A stretch of 64,000 nucleotides of DNA, from positions 62,001 to 126,000 of the forward strand of contig CAYMCO010000001.1 of the NCBI GenBank assembly GCA_964388955.1. The letters are read 5' to 3'. Of the stretch, positions 1 to 8,622 are shown piece by piece. This stretch comes from CAYMCO01 sp964388955 (GTDB taxonomy: Bacteria; Chloroflexota; Anaerolineae; Anaerolineales; E44-bin32). Both the position numbers and the translations under genes were made by a program. Under the pieces are notes generated by a model. The model had not been told where the DNA came from and did not search any database. It saw only the letters and a program-made list of their open reading frames with translations. Within the stretch, counting starts at the first letter, position 1. Each line of letters starts with the position of its first letter.

Positions 1-77
1 TGCAGGTATTCGCAATTAGGCGTTTCACAATAGATTGCCCAGCCTCACCTGCCCACTCCCACAAGGAAAATCGCGTG

Positions 78-180
78 CCTGCGCGGCGATGCCCAGCCGC
101 TCTAGATTGTAGCGTGTGTATTCCCGCGCGCTCAACCTGCCGGGCAGGTTCCTCACCGCCTCCCGGTAGGCGTGTGCGAA
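78..180 (-). pseudogene. Remnant of an IS110-family transposase C-terminus
   Basis: Read on the minus strand, this stretch encodes FAHAYREAVRNLPGRLSARE followed by YTRYNLERLGIA. It closely matches the last 50 or so residues of the complete transposase just to the right (FAHAYRVGVRNLPGGMSARE, YTRYHLERLGIA). No longer transposase frame continues on either side, so only the 3' tail of an older IS110 copy survives. About 180 bases between this remnant and the intact transposase show nothing recognisable. Confidence 0.7.
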
Positions 181-365
181 CAGCCGATTTCCCGGCTGCC
201 CTCACCTGCGCACGTGCAGCCATACCCGCGGCTAGGCGTGCGGCCACGCGCGGCATTGCGATCAGCCGCGAGATCGCCGGTCGATGGAACGCGCCATGCC
301 TCGGAGGATTTCCTGGATATTCAAGCTCGCCCAGGCGGCTCAGACTGACGCCGCTGGCTTCCTCC

Positions 366-1550
366 TTAGAGCTTCACCCTCTTGCTCCCCCAGCGGAACT
401 CGGGCACCTGGTCGGCGATGCCCAGCCGCTCAAGGTGATAGCGCGTGTACTCCCGGGCGCTCATCCCGCCCGGCAGGTTCCTCACCCCCACCCGGTAGGC
501 GTGCGCGAACAGCGAGCGGGCGATGGCCTCGGGGTCCCCGCGCTTATCCACCTCGCCGTTGGTGAGAACGTGCCACACGACGATGAGCAGCTTTCGCGCG
601 ATCGCCACGATCGCCCTGGATCGCCCCAGTCGACCCTCCAACCGCTCGAACTCCGGTCTCCAGTACGGATGGTGCTGCACGGCGTGGTTGGCCGCATCCA
701 CCATCGCCTTGCGCAGGTCCCGCCGCCCGCTCTTGGTGATGCTCCCCGTCGTGCGCCGCTCGCCGGAGGCCTTCACCCTGGCCCCCAGCCCGGCGTAGCC
801 CACCAGCTTGCGCGCCTCGGGGAAGCGCTCGATCCGCCCGACCGCCCCCAAAATCGCCATGGCCGTGATCAGCCCCACGCCGGGGATCTGGATCAGCAGC
901 GGCACGCGGTCGTCTTTCGCCGCCTCCTCCCCCAGCACTCGCTCCAGTGTGTCCCGTTGGCGCTCGGCGAAGTCGAGCGTGGCTAGGTCGTTCTCGACCC
1001 GCGCCAGCTCGAGCCGGGAGAGCGGCAGCGACAGCCACCAGTCCCGGATCTCAGGGTCGAAGGGATTGCCCCCCTCCGGCGGTTTGAGCTGCCTGCGGTG
1101 CAGCAGCGCCCGCAGCCGGTTCTTGGCCTGAACCCTCAGGCGCACCATCTTGGCCCGCTGGGCGATGATCGCCCGCAGGTCGCGGGTGTGCTCGTCCGGC
1201 ACCCAGATCCCGACCAGCAGCCCCGCCGCATGCAGCTTCGCCAGTGTGAGGGCGGACTTGCGGTCGGTGATCACCTGGGCGCGGGTGATCAGCGCCACGT
1301 GCGGCGGGTGCACGACCGTGACCGAGCCCACATGCGCCTTGAGCTGATCGTGCACCTCCCAGGTGTTGACCGTCATCTCCAGCACGACCCGGTCGTCGGG
1401 CCGGAGCGTCTCCCCCATCCAGCGCTCGAAGCGCTCCCAGCCCACCCGCCGGGATTTGAGGACGACGTTCTGCTCCCGGTCCACGCCTGCGGCCAGCATG
1501 TAGTTCATGTGGATGTCCAATCCGATGTATCTGACTTCACTGCACATCAT
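366..1550 (-). CDS. IS110 family transposase
   Basis: This 394-aa protein has the usual length and layout of IS110/IS1111 transposases, which move DNA with a RuvC-like DEDD nuclease domain and a C-terminal serine-containing domain. The N-terminal DEDD domain starts with YIGLDIH and continues with VVLEMT and the HPPHVALITRAQ block. The C-terminal Transposase_20 domain contains IQIPGVGLITAMAILGAVG and GYAGLGARVKASGERRTTG. IS110 elements lack obvious terminal inverted repeats and I could not fix the element ends. It is related to, but clearly different from, the second copy at 3620-4834, so the two are distinct elements. It appears intact. Confidence 0.92.
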   Translation of the reverse strand: MMCSEVRYIGLDIHMNYMLAAGVDREQNVVLKSRRVGWERFERWMGETLRPDDRVVLEMTVNTWEVHDQLKAHVGSVTVVHPPHVALITRAQVITDRKSALTLAKLHAAGLLVGIWVPDEHTRDLRAIIAQRAKMVRLRVQAKNRLRALLHRRQLKPPEGGNPFDPEIRDWWLSLPLSRLELARVENDLATLDFAERQRDTLERVLGEEAAKDDRVPLLIQIPGVGLITAMAILGAVGRIERFPEARKLVGYAGLGARVKASGERRTTGSITKSGRRDLRKAMVDAANHAVQHHPYWRPEFERLEGRLGRSRAIVAIARKLLIVVWHVLTNGEVDKRGDPEAIARSLFAHAYRVGVRNLPGGMSAREYTRYHLERLGIADQVPEFRWGSKRVKL

Positions 1551-1880
1551 GCGGCTCCTTTGTTCCTGCTGTAGAATGGAGGGGGCCGGAAATCTCCGTT
1601 TTCTGGGGAAGGGGCTTCACACACGCAATCGAGCTTGTCCAATGGACTTCTCAGGCGAGCGAAATCGAGCAGGGCGGTCAGACACAGCGGCGAGCTCAGG
1701 CCGTGAGGCCGCTCTCATAAGCATGATCGACCGTCCCCATCGGCTCCATCCCGGCGACCCCCATGCTCTGGGGTGGACACCTACCTGCCCGGCAAACCGG
1801 GGGGAAGTGTACATCGCCCGGAGATTCCCGGCCGCGCCCCGGGGTGTCCCCCGGGCGCGCGTGTTATTTGCTCGACACAC
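1551..1880. other. Non-coding junction between IS110 and the RHS remnant
   Basis: No supported gene lies here. An uninterrupted frame (from 1773) runs into the RHS remnant, but its first 36 residues resemble nothing. A GC-rich hairpin sits at 1834-1858: arms gcgccc/gggcgc, one mismatch, then gggg/cccc around a TGT loop. It lies just before RHS homology begins. The hairpin could be an element end or a terminator; the sequence alone does not decide. Confidence 0.5.
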
Positions 1881-2645
1881 ACCTATAACAACCCTGTCAA
1901 GTATGTGGATCCAAGTGGGCACTGGGTGTGTGAAGATGCGGAGGGATGTTATGGTCAATCGCCTCCTCCTTGGCCAGGTGGAAATGGTGGGCCGGCCCCG
2001 TCCCCAAATCTAGCTGAGCCTTTGCATAGACAATCGCCAAGCAATGGCGGAGTCCCGTCATGGTACCCATATCTCGCAATCGCTTCCAGGCAATTCGGAT
2101 GGTCAGAGAGCTATGGTGGGCCCATCGTCATAGATCTCGGTACAGATATCCATTTGGCCATAATGCCACCAGGCTACTCTCCTTCCCCAGCGGGGGCCAT
2201 CGACGAAGAGAGAGCGTCCAATTATGCCTACTTGGGCGCGGTAATGGACGAGGCTGAATTAGTTCTGATTGCCAGTCCTATGGAAATGAATCTCGGTGAG
2301 GATACAGTTGCCGCCGGAGATGTTATAGTCACCTATGCCCACTGTTACTTCGCCGGCGAGTGCTACTATTCCCAGCCTCATCCAGATCTTCCTCCCTTGT
2401 TCACAGTCAACCAAGACATAATTGCTACCGGTGGAGACCTAATTGCGCCATTTCTTCCAGGGGCAGTTGGTGGCGTTCTTGCAGGCGGGCCTGGTTTTGC
2501 TATCGGCAAAGAACTAACTGATGCTGCAACAACCGGATTATCGTTGCGATACGACTTGGGGAGGATTTCCGGATCCAAGAATTACCTGAGCGCGGGATTT
2601 GAGATTCGATCAGGTGAACTCTTCATCCTTCTCTATCCGTGGTGA
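1881..2645 (+). pseudogene. 5'-truncated RHS/YD-repeat protein tip with C-terminal variable domain
   Basis: Coding homology begins abruptly with TYNNPVKYVDPSGHWV, the diagnostic end of the RHS-repeat core (consensus NPxxYxDPSGH). The YD-repeat shell that should precede it is absent. About 240 residues of C-terminal domain follow: a Pro/Gly-rich linker, a region with several Cys (CEDAEGC, AHCYFAGEC), and a hydrophobic glycine-rich segment (LIAPFLPGAVGGVLAGGPGF). In intact RHS proteins the part after DPSGH is usually a toxin or effector. This domain matches no toxin family I recognise. Base composition shifts toward AT at the junction. There is no convincing start codon or ribosome-binding site, so it is probably a silent cassette. 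A small membrane protein gene follows. Confidence 0.75.
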
Positions 2646-2675
2646 TCTATCATGGTCAGAAGGAAGGGATATTAC

Positions 2676-3059
2676 ATGCCTGATAGTATTGATCGCTATC
2701 TGCTCGACATAGCACGCATTTTCAAGCCATTCTTGAATTGGGTTTGGCTAGGCGGGATCCTATATTATGTATTATTCAGCATTAGCTTCTCTCGAAAACT
2801 GCAGAGCGAGCGCCTGAACTGGACCGAGGACATCCGATCCGCCTTACTGCGCGTTGGTATCGATACTACCATCTCTGGGATTGCGCTGGGATTGGAGCTT
2901 GGTTTGGCATCTAGCCCAAATAGCACTCTGATTTGGATATTGGCATGCGGATTCGGTGTCCCGTTCATAGCGATGAGCACATTCTTGTGGGGGTCCTATG
3001 TGAGAATACGATATCGGCCGGACGGCGATGCCATGGGAAGAGAACACAAGAAGCAGTAG
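2676..3059 (+). CDS. Small membrane protein, candidate immunity protein of the RHS tip
   Basis: A 127-aa protein of unknown family. I chose the ATG at 2676 because AAGGAAGGGA lies just upstream; an in-frame ATG at 2652 has no such signal. Hydrophobic segments fall at about residues 20-38 (WVWLGGILYYVLFSISF), 57-74 (TTISGIALGLELGLA) and 80-100 (IWILACGFGVPFIAMSTFLW), and a basic tail ends in KK. It starts about 30 bases after the RHS tip, the position normally held by an RHS immunity gene. A membrane immunity protein would suit a membrane-acting toxin, and the toxin tip has a hydrophobic Gly-rich stretch. The role is inferred from position only. Confidence 0.5.
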   Translation: MPDSIDRYLLDIARIFKPFLNWVWLGGILYYVLFSISFSRKLQSERLNWTEDIRSALLRVGIDTTISGIALGLELGLASSPNSTLIWILACGFGVPFIAMSTFLWGSYVRIRYRPDGDAMGREHKKQ

Positions 3060-3619
3060 ATGGCATACAGGAGTCCTGAATTCTCTATCAATCCGCGGAC
3101 TGGTTTGAGCGGCAAACCCAAGCCTTGAGATCTATATTTCCAAGAGGAGACCCGCTTTATGTGCGAAACATGCGCTTTACGATCTTTCAGAGATACATCT
3201 ATTGATGGAGCATATATGCGAATGTGCCGCTTACTGGACAACGTGCAGGAGCATCGCATCCGCTACGCTAGGGGCAAACTGTAGACTTTTCTGGACACTA
3301 GATTTCCACAATCATAGACATCTCAGTCTTCCAACTGGCAGAGACGATCCCGGTGAAGAGAAATCTCTTTCTAGGCGCGGCAACAGAGACGGCCATCTTC
3401 AAGTAGATGAATACTCACAAACGCTCCTTCTAACGATATTCAATTATTGGATGCATCCCAAAATGACCATGCTCGAAGGATTCATGTTCGGATGGGACCC
3501 ACAGAGCGATGTCAATGTGCCGGGGCGTCAGGGCATATCCCGCAAGCGGGAGCGCCGACCTGTGTGTGCCACCGCTCATCTCTTTTTAGGAAAGCAGTTG
3601 ATGTTGGTTCGTCTCTTGC
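3060..3619. other. Intergenic region, no firmly supported gene
   Basis: This stretch lies between the candidate immunity gene and the second IS110. The only candidate is a 41-codon frame at 3159-3284 (starts MCETCALRSFRD, ends YARGKL), with GAGGAG about 9 bases before its ATG. I know no family for it and it may be a gene fragment. A longer open frame at 3202-3630 looks random and runs into the transposase. Confidence 0.35.
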
Positions 3620-4834
3620 CTACTCCTTGATCTCGCTCGGCGGCAGGGCCACCCGCTTGCTGCCCCAGGGGATGTGCGTGAGCTTCGCTCCGATCCCCAT
3701 GCGATCCAGGTGGTAGCGCGTGTAGGCCTTGGCGCTCATCGCATCGGGCAGGTTCGTCACCCGCATGCGGTACGCCAGGGCGAAGAGCGAGGCCGCCACC
3801 CGCGCCGGGTCGGCATGCACGTCCGCCTCCCCCTTCGTGAGCACGTGCCACACCGCCACCAGCAGCTTCCTCGCAATCGCCACGATCGCCCGCTGGTAGC
3901 CCAGGCGCGGCTCCAGACGCTCCAGCTCCGCGATCCAGCGGGGATGCGTCCTGGCCGCCACCACCGCCGCCTCCACCATGGCGTAGCGCAGGTCCCGGCG
4001 CCCCTTCTTGGTGATGCGGCCCGTGCGGCGCTTCTCACCCGAGTCCTTCACCCTCGCACCCAGCCCGGCATATCCCACCAGCTTCTTGGAGGTCGGGAAG
4101 CGCTCGATCACCCCCACCGCGCCCAGGATGGCCATGGCGTTGGTCAGGTTGATGCCCGGAAGCTGGGCAAGCAGCGGCACCCGCTCGTCCTTTGCCGCCT
4201 CCTCCCCCAGGCAGGCCTCCATGCGCCTGACCTGCCGGGAGGCGAACTCCAGCGTGTCCAGATCGGAGACGATGCGGAAGCGCTCCAGGCGCGTCGCCGG
4301 CAGCCCCTCCCACCACTCCCGGCTCTCGGGGCGGAAGATCTTCACCCCCTCGGGCACCTCCACCCGATTGCGGTTCAGGAAGGCCCGCAGGCGGTTCTTG
4401 GCCTTGCTCCGCAGGCGCACCATCTTGCGCCGCTGCGCCACCACCGCCCGCAGGTCCCGCACATCAGGCGGCGGCATCCAGATGCCCACCAGCAGGCCCG
4501 CGGCGTGCAGCTTCGCCAGGGTGAGTGCCGACTTACGGTCCGTGCTCACCTGGGCACGCGTGATCAGCGCCACGTGCGGCGGGTGGACCACCGTGACCGA
4601 GGCCACCCGCTCGACCAGGGCGTCGTAGATCGGGTAGGTGTTGGTCGTCATCTCGACCACGGCGCGGTCCTCCCGCCGCAGGTCGTTCTGCATCCACTCC
4701 GTGACCTGTGAGAGCTGCACGCGCTTGGGTCCGTAGACCACCTGCAGCTCCCGGTTCACGCCGGTGGCGACCAGGTAGGCCTTGTGCAGATCGATGCGGA
4801 TGTATCGCGTTTCAGGAGAAAGGGATCGAGACAT
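3620..4834 (-). CDS. IS110 family transposase (second, distinct element)
   Basis: This 404-aa transposase has the same architecture as the one at 366-1550. The N-terminal DEDD domain runs RYIRIDLHKAY, VVEMTTNTYPI and HPPHVALITRAQ. The C-terminal domain contains AQLPGINLTNAMAILGAVG and GYAGLGARVKDSGEKRRTG. The usual YIGxDxH motif reads YIRIDLH, with Arg replacing Gly but the catalytic Asp kept. The two transposases share long conserved blocks but differ throughout, so they did not arise by a recent duplication. Both lie on the same strand and bracket the RHS tip and its membrane protein. The frame is intact; element ends were not determined. Confidence 0.92.
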   Translation of the reverse strand: MSRSLSPETRYIRIDLHKAYLVATGVNRELQVVYGPKRVQLSQVTEWMQNDLRREDRAVVEMTTNTYPIYDALVERVASVTVVHPPHVALITRAQVSTDRKSALTLAKLHAAGLLVGIWMPPPDVRDLRAVVAQRRKMVRLRSKAKNRLRAFLNRNRVEVPEGVKIFRPESREWWEGLPATRLERFRIVSDLDTLEFASRQVRRMEACLGEEAAKDERVPLLAQLPGINLTNAMAILGAVGVIERFPTSKKLVGYAGLGARVKDSGEKRRTGRITKKGRRDLRYAMVEAAVVAARTHPRWIAELERLEPRLGYQRAIVAIARKLLVAVWHVLTKGEADVHADPARVAASLFALAYRMRVTNLPDAMSAKAYTRYHLDRMGIGAKLTHIPWGSKRVALPPSEIKE

Positions 4835-5654
4835 GGGATGCTGATGAAGCTGGAGTTGAGCCTATTCCCGATACAGCCCCCACAACCGATGCCGTGGTGT
4901 CCCGGACAAACAACGCTATTCTATTCCTTTCACAGACGCGATCGCCCTTCTTTCATCATTTGTGGCAGGGACATGCCAGCCATCACGACTGCCAACATAT
5001 CTACTCCGTTGCGGAGGTGACGGTAGGATGGGACCAGGGAGAGGGCAAGCATGGCATTCTCTGCTAATACAGTCCGGCAGGCATGGAACAGAGCGGGCGG
5101 TCATTGTGAATGCCGCCGACGAAGCCGTGATCATCCCCATAAACAGTGCAAGACATAACTTGTCTTGGGAAATCGTGACGGAGAAGGGCAGGGGGCTTGG
5201 GAGGCGCATCGCATTGGGGCAACGTGGCGGGGTCGCCCCTCAATCTGCGAAATCCTGTGTCGAGTTTGCTACCGGAGGACCATCAAGAAAATGGCAATGA
5301 CAAGAGGGGATGAGCCCAAATAAAGCCCGCAGAGCTCAATGGTGGAGGCCGTTGGAAAGCTGAATGCAATCGGCGTGATCAGGTTTGTCCCAGCGAGGAG
5401 CCGAGTGGCAGATGGGTGCTATCGGTATCTCATGCCCCGAAAGAGGTGGACAGGGGAAAAGAGACAAGCGTAACTGTTTCCGTAAACAACAGCCCGCAGT
5501 GCCCGATCTGTTGGAGTCATATTCCCGATTTCCCTTGATACCACTCAGATAACCCTGCCATCACAGTGACGTGACGTATGATGAGGGCGGATGCAGCTAT
5601 CCTTGATTTATCAATGCAGGAAGAGCGATCTTGGGATCAACTGGAGGCGCATCC
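4835..5654. other. Intergenic region, about 820 bases without a supported gene
   Basis: Several open frames of 80-120 codons cross this region on both strands. None has a ribosome-binding site together with a recognisable or low-complexity-free protein. It separates the second IS110 from the excisionase-like gene and probably holds decayed mobile DNA. Confidence 0.4.
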
Positions 5655-5879
5655 GTGAGCCTGCAAATGCTTGAAAGTCCACATGTAATGAGAGCCCCTG
5701 ACAGGCTCCTGACCGCGGACGAGGTGGCAGAGAAGCTGAGCATCGGCCTTTCGACGGCCTATATGCTGCTGCAGCGGGGCGATTTGCCCAGCGTGCGAAT
5801 CGGCCGCTCGGTGCGCGTCCGCCCTGAGGACCTCAGACGCTTCGTACTCGCGAGAAGGGAGGGTGTAGCGAACATCTGA
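5655..5879 (+). CDS. Excisionase-like helix-turn-helix DNA-binding protein
   Basis: A 74-aa protein of the MerR-like HTH_17/excisionase type. It carries LLTADEVAEKLSIGLSTAYM followed by RGDLPSVRIGRSVRVRPED, the classic recognition helix and wing. I chose the GTG at 5655 because GGAGG lies 7 bases upstream; the open frame extends back to 5631 without such a signal, and an in-frame ATG at 5688 is also possible. Such proteins usually act with the neighbouring tyrosine recombinase as a directionality factor. The integrase begins 190 bases downstream on the same strand, which fits a xis-int module. Confidence 0.8.
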   Translation: MSLQMLESPHVMRAPDRLLTADEVAEKLSIGLSTAYMLLQRGDLPSVRIGRSVRVRPEDLRRFVLARREGVANI

Positions 5880-5883
5880 GCTG

Positions 5884-5945
5884 TGACATGCTGGCCTGTG
5901 TCCCAATTACCGCGTTGAACCCGGCCAGCATGTCATCAAAACGAG
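5884..5945. repeat. Perfect 13-bp inverted repeat between excisionase and integrase
   Basis: TGACATGCTGGCC (5884-5896) and GGCCAGCATGTCA (5933-5945) are perfectly complementary around a 36-base spacer. The first arm begins just after the excisionase stop codon. It could be a terminator or attenuator limiting integrase transcription, or a dyad operator bound by the excisionase. No T-tract follows, which argues mildly against a simple Rho-independent terminator. Confidence 0.6.
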
Positions 5946-6068
5946 GATTCCTCAATCAGCTGCTCGCTGATACAATCTCGAGCAGTCTGCGCCCTTTAAC
6001 AACCGAAGGCAGAACGGCCGAAGAGCCGCCTTTCCTCTCATCTCCATTGACAAAGGAGAAGTGAGGAA

Positions 6069-7247
6069 ATGGTGAAAAAGAAACGCGGTCACGGCGAAGG
6101 CACGATCTACCAAACTCCGTCTGGGAGTTGGCGGGCACAAATCTGGATCAATGCGGAGAGGGTCGGAAGAACCGTCGAGGCCAAGGCAGACGGCATCGCC
6201 TGGTTGGCCGATATACAATCAAAGCGAGCCAAGGGCTACGATGTTGCTGGTAGAAAGCAGTTGCTCGGAGCCTACATGGATGAATGGTTGGATACCAAGG
6301 AACCAGCAGTGTCGCCGCGAACCATCTGCCAGTATCGTCAGATCGTCCGCGACTATGTCACTCCGGAACTCGGGGAGATACCCCTCAAGGACCTGCGGCT
6401 TCAGCGGATCGAACAGCACTATTCGATGCTCCAGAAGAGGGGGGTGGGCACCAGGACAATACGGCTTACTCACGCAGTCCTTCATAGGGCGCTTGAGAAG
6501 GCAGTCAAGTATGCATACCTCCATCGAAATCCTGCCAGCGGTGCATCGCTTCCCAAGCGTCGAGCCAGGGAGATGAAGACACTGAATGCGGAGCAGGTCA
6601 CACAATTCCTCATCGCCGCGCGAGATGGCCGGCATGAGGTCCTCTACCATCTCGCAATTCAAACGGGAATGCGGCAGGGCGAACTCTTGGGGCTGCAGTG
6701 GCGTGATGTGGATTGGGTCCAGCACACGATTCGCGTGCAACGGCAGGTCAAGTGGGTGCCCGGTGAGAGCTGGCGCTTTGTCGATCCAAAGACGAGGGCT
6801 GGATTCCGCACGATCCTGCTAAGCTTAGGCTTGCTGGATACGCTGAAAAGGCATAAACAGTCACAGGCTCATGAGACTTCCTGCGCAGGAAAACGCTGGC
6901 AGGATCATGACCTCATATGTCCCACGTCGGTCGGAACACCGCCAACTCCAAGCAACCTAAGAAAGGATTTCAACCGTGTTCTCGAGCGAGCGGGCGTTCC
7001 CCGAATCCGCTTCCATGACCTCCGGCACACTGCAGCGTCACTTATGCTGAATGGCGGCATCCCACCGATTGTTGTGTCGAAGATCCTCGGACACGCGCAG
7101 CCAAGCATAACTCTCGATATCTATGGACATGTGTATGCGCAAATGCAGATGGGAGCTGCAGAGGTGATGGATGATCTGGTTGCACCTATCCCGATCGATC
7201 TCGATGGATTGTCCATAGATCCTACTAGGATGGCTCGGGACCACTGA
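6069..7247 (+). CDS. Tyrosine recombinase (site-specific integrase)
   Basis: A 392-aa phage-type integrase. It starts with a small beta-stranded arm-binding domain (GEGTIYQTPSGSWRAQIWIN), then a SAM-like core-binding domain (about residues 65-150), then the catalytic domain. The catalytic residues are visible: Arg in GMRQGELLGLQW, HDLRHTAASLM (His-x-x-Arg), LGHAQPSITLDIYGH (His), and the nucleophile Tyr within DIYGHVY. AAGGAG and GAGGAA lie upstream of the ATG. It is intact and lies 140 bases from the displaced tRNA-Arg fragment, so it probably integrates at the 3' part of that tRNA gene. Confidence 0.95.
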   Translation: MVKKKRGHGEGTIYQTPSGSWRAQIWINAERVGRTVEAKADGIAWLADIQSKRAKGYDVAGRKQLLGAYMDEWLDTKEPAVSPRTICQYRQIVRDYVTPELGEIPLKDLRLQRIEQHYSMLQKRGVGTRTIRLTHAVLHRALEKAVKYAYLHRNPASGASLPKRRAREMKTLNAEQVTQFLIAARDGRHEVLYHLAIQTGMRQGELLGLQWRDVDWVQHTIRVQRQVKWVPGESWRFVDPKTRAGFRTILLSLGLLDTLKRHKQSQAHETSCAGKRWQDHDLICPTSVGTPPTPSNLRKDFNRVLERAGVPRIRFHDLRHTAASLMLNGGIPPIVVSKILGHAQPSITLDIYGHVYAQMQMGAAEVMDDLVAPIPIDLDGLSIDPTRMARDH

Positions 7248-7280
7248 CACCCCCAAAACCTGGTAACGCAAACTACACAG

Positions 7281-7334
7281 AATAGCACCGGAATAGCACC
7301 GAAAAGCCGGCACCCACCTTCTCAGTGGGTGCCG
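7281..7334. repeat. Direct repeats and hairpin at the island end
   Basis: Two copies of aatagcaccg (7281-7290 and 7292-7301) are followed by a perfect 10-bp hairpin, cggcacccac (7308-7317) and gtgggtgccg (7325-7334), with a 7-base loop. The tRNA-Arg fragment begins 51 bases further on. The same order recurs before the intact tRNA (16207-16257). These could be integrase arm sites plus a structural or terminator element. Confidence 0.6.
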
Positions 7335-7385
7335 CAAACGCAGCAAGAGAGGTTTTCCTGGAGAGAAAACCCTCCTCCTCAGGCC

Positions 7386-7426
7386 CGCCCGGAGGGACTC
7401 GAACCCCCAGCCTACCGATTCGAAGT
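7386..7426. repeat. Putative attachment site: displaced tRNA-Arg 3' fragment
   Basis: These 41 bases match 16311-16351 inside the intact tRNA-Arg gene with one difference (C at 7416 versus T at 16341). The copied part spans the 3' acceptor strand, the T arm and the 3' side of the anticodon arm; similarity stops beyond the anticodon. This is the usual footprint of a tyrosine integrase that targets a tRNA 3' end. Confidence 0.85.
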
Positions 7427-8622
7427 TGCATTGCCCGGTTTCCATAGTGAAGATGGAGAGCCACAAAGGGGCATCCCCTCCATGAACAAGAGGGATTTCC
7501 GTCCATTCTCGGCATCCTGTCCATCGCTTCCATGGCATTTGCCGTCAAATTGCTGTCAGAATGGAGGGCAACGGATCTGCAAGGGAGAGCGTGCGGTCCC
7601 ACAGGTTCATTAATCCTTGGGTTTGTATTCGATGCCGTCGCATATCTGGAGAGATGTGGAGGAATTCGAATACTGAATGGTTGCATGTTCAACGCTCCCC
7701 GCTGGCCTTGGTTTCCGCGAGCTCGACCAATTCTCATTATCCAAGAGACCAACACCTATGCCTGACCATCGCCGCCGGGGGGGCGAGGCTTTCGATTCGC
7801 ACAGTGGAATTATTTTCCCCTCACAAGAACAATCAGGCTTTTAATAGTATTTCTTCATCGTTATCCCGCCCAATACGCGATGTGGAGCATTTCATAGATG
7901 CAACGCGATTTCCTGGCTTTTCCCCTATGATGGAATCCTGGGCAGGTGAATGCCTGAGACACCTTGTCAAGGATTAGCCCAAGTCCAGCGCTGACGCCCC
8001 CGGCAAGAAGCCGTGCTAGTACTCTAGAAAGATCGGATCTTGATCTCGGATTGGTCTTGGCCGTTGCGGGCGCATCTGGAAGGGCTCTGCTTGAATCCTC
8101 AGGCGCACATCCGAATAGGAATAGGCACTGGATGCGCTTAATCCACTTGTAGTTGGTCCGACAGAATGGGCTCTCCAGAGGACAGGTGACGGCTCGGTTG
8201 GGCGGATTCAGAACGAATTTTCGCAGTATTCCTAGAGCAACAACCCGACGGATGATCGCAGCCGCAATGGAGAGGCGGTCCAGGGGCTCAATATCCCCAT
8301 GAACATTCACGGAGGTGTCTCGGAAGAGCCGTCAAGAGGAATTCCGACAGCGCACTTGGGTGTCAGGCGATGTGGCTACCTTCGGAGTTATTGGCGTCGC
8401 CACAGATTCAGCAGCGGATCCGTGAATAATGGCATGGATTCTGGCGGCAGGCCGAACTTGAATATGGAACGAAATACCTCTCTCAGCCCTCAGGTTTATC
8501 AACTTTGGATCCTAACACGAAAAGTGAGACCTGCGACCCATGAAGGTAGTCTCTGCTATTGAATATAATTACGTGGAAAGTCTCTTGCCAGCACTCTAGA
8601 AATCAGAGGCACCCCTCCTATT
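7427..8622. other. Long intergenic stretch, no supported gene
   Basis: About 1.2 kb on the island side of the attachment fragment. Open frames of 60-150 codons exist on both strands (for example 7861-8310 minus) but none has a recognisable domain or a good ribosome-binding site. It may contain promoter DNA for the acyl-CoA synthetase gene and decayed cargo. Confidence 0.4.

Noticed and set aside
3202..3630. 142-codon frame between the RHS module and the second IS110
   Set aside because: No ribosome-binding site or domain, odd composition, and it overlaps the end of the transposase on the other strand.
4962..5300. 112-codon frame downstream of the second IS110
   Set aside because: No recognisable domain or start signal; it could be decayed sequence but cannot be supported as a gene.
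7329..7613. Open frame containing ARPEGLEPPAYRF
   Set aside because: This peptide is a typical false translation across a tRNA 3' end; here it marks the displaced tRNA-Arg fragment.
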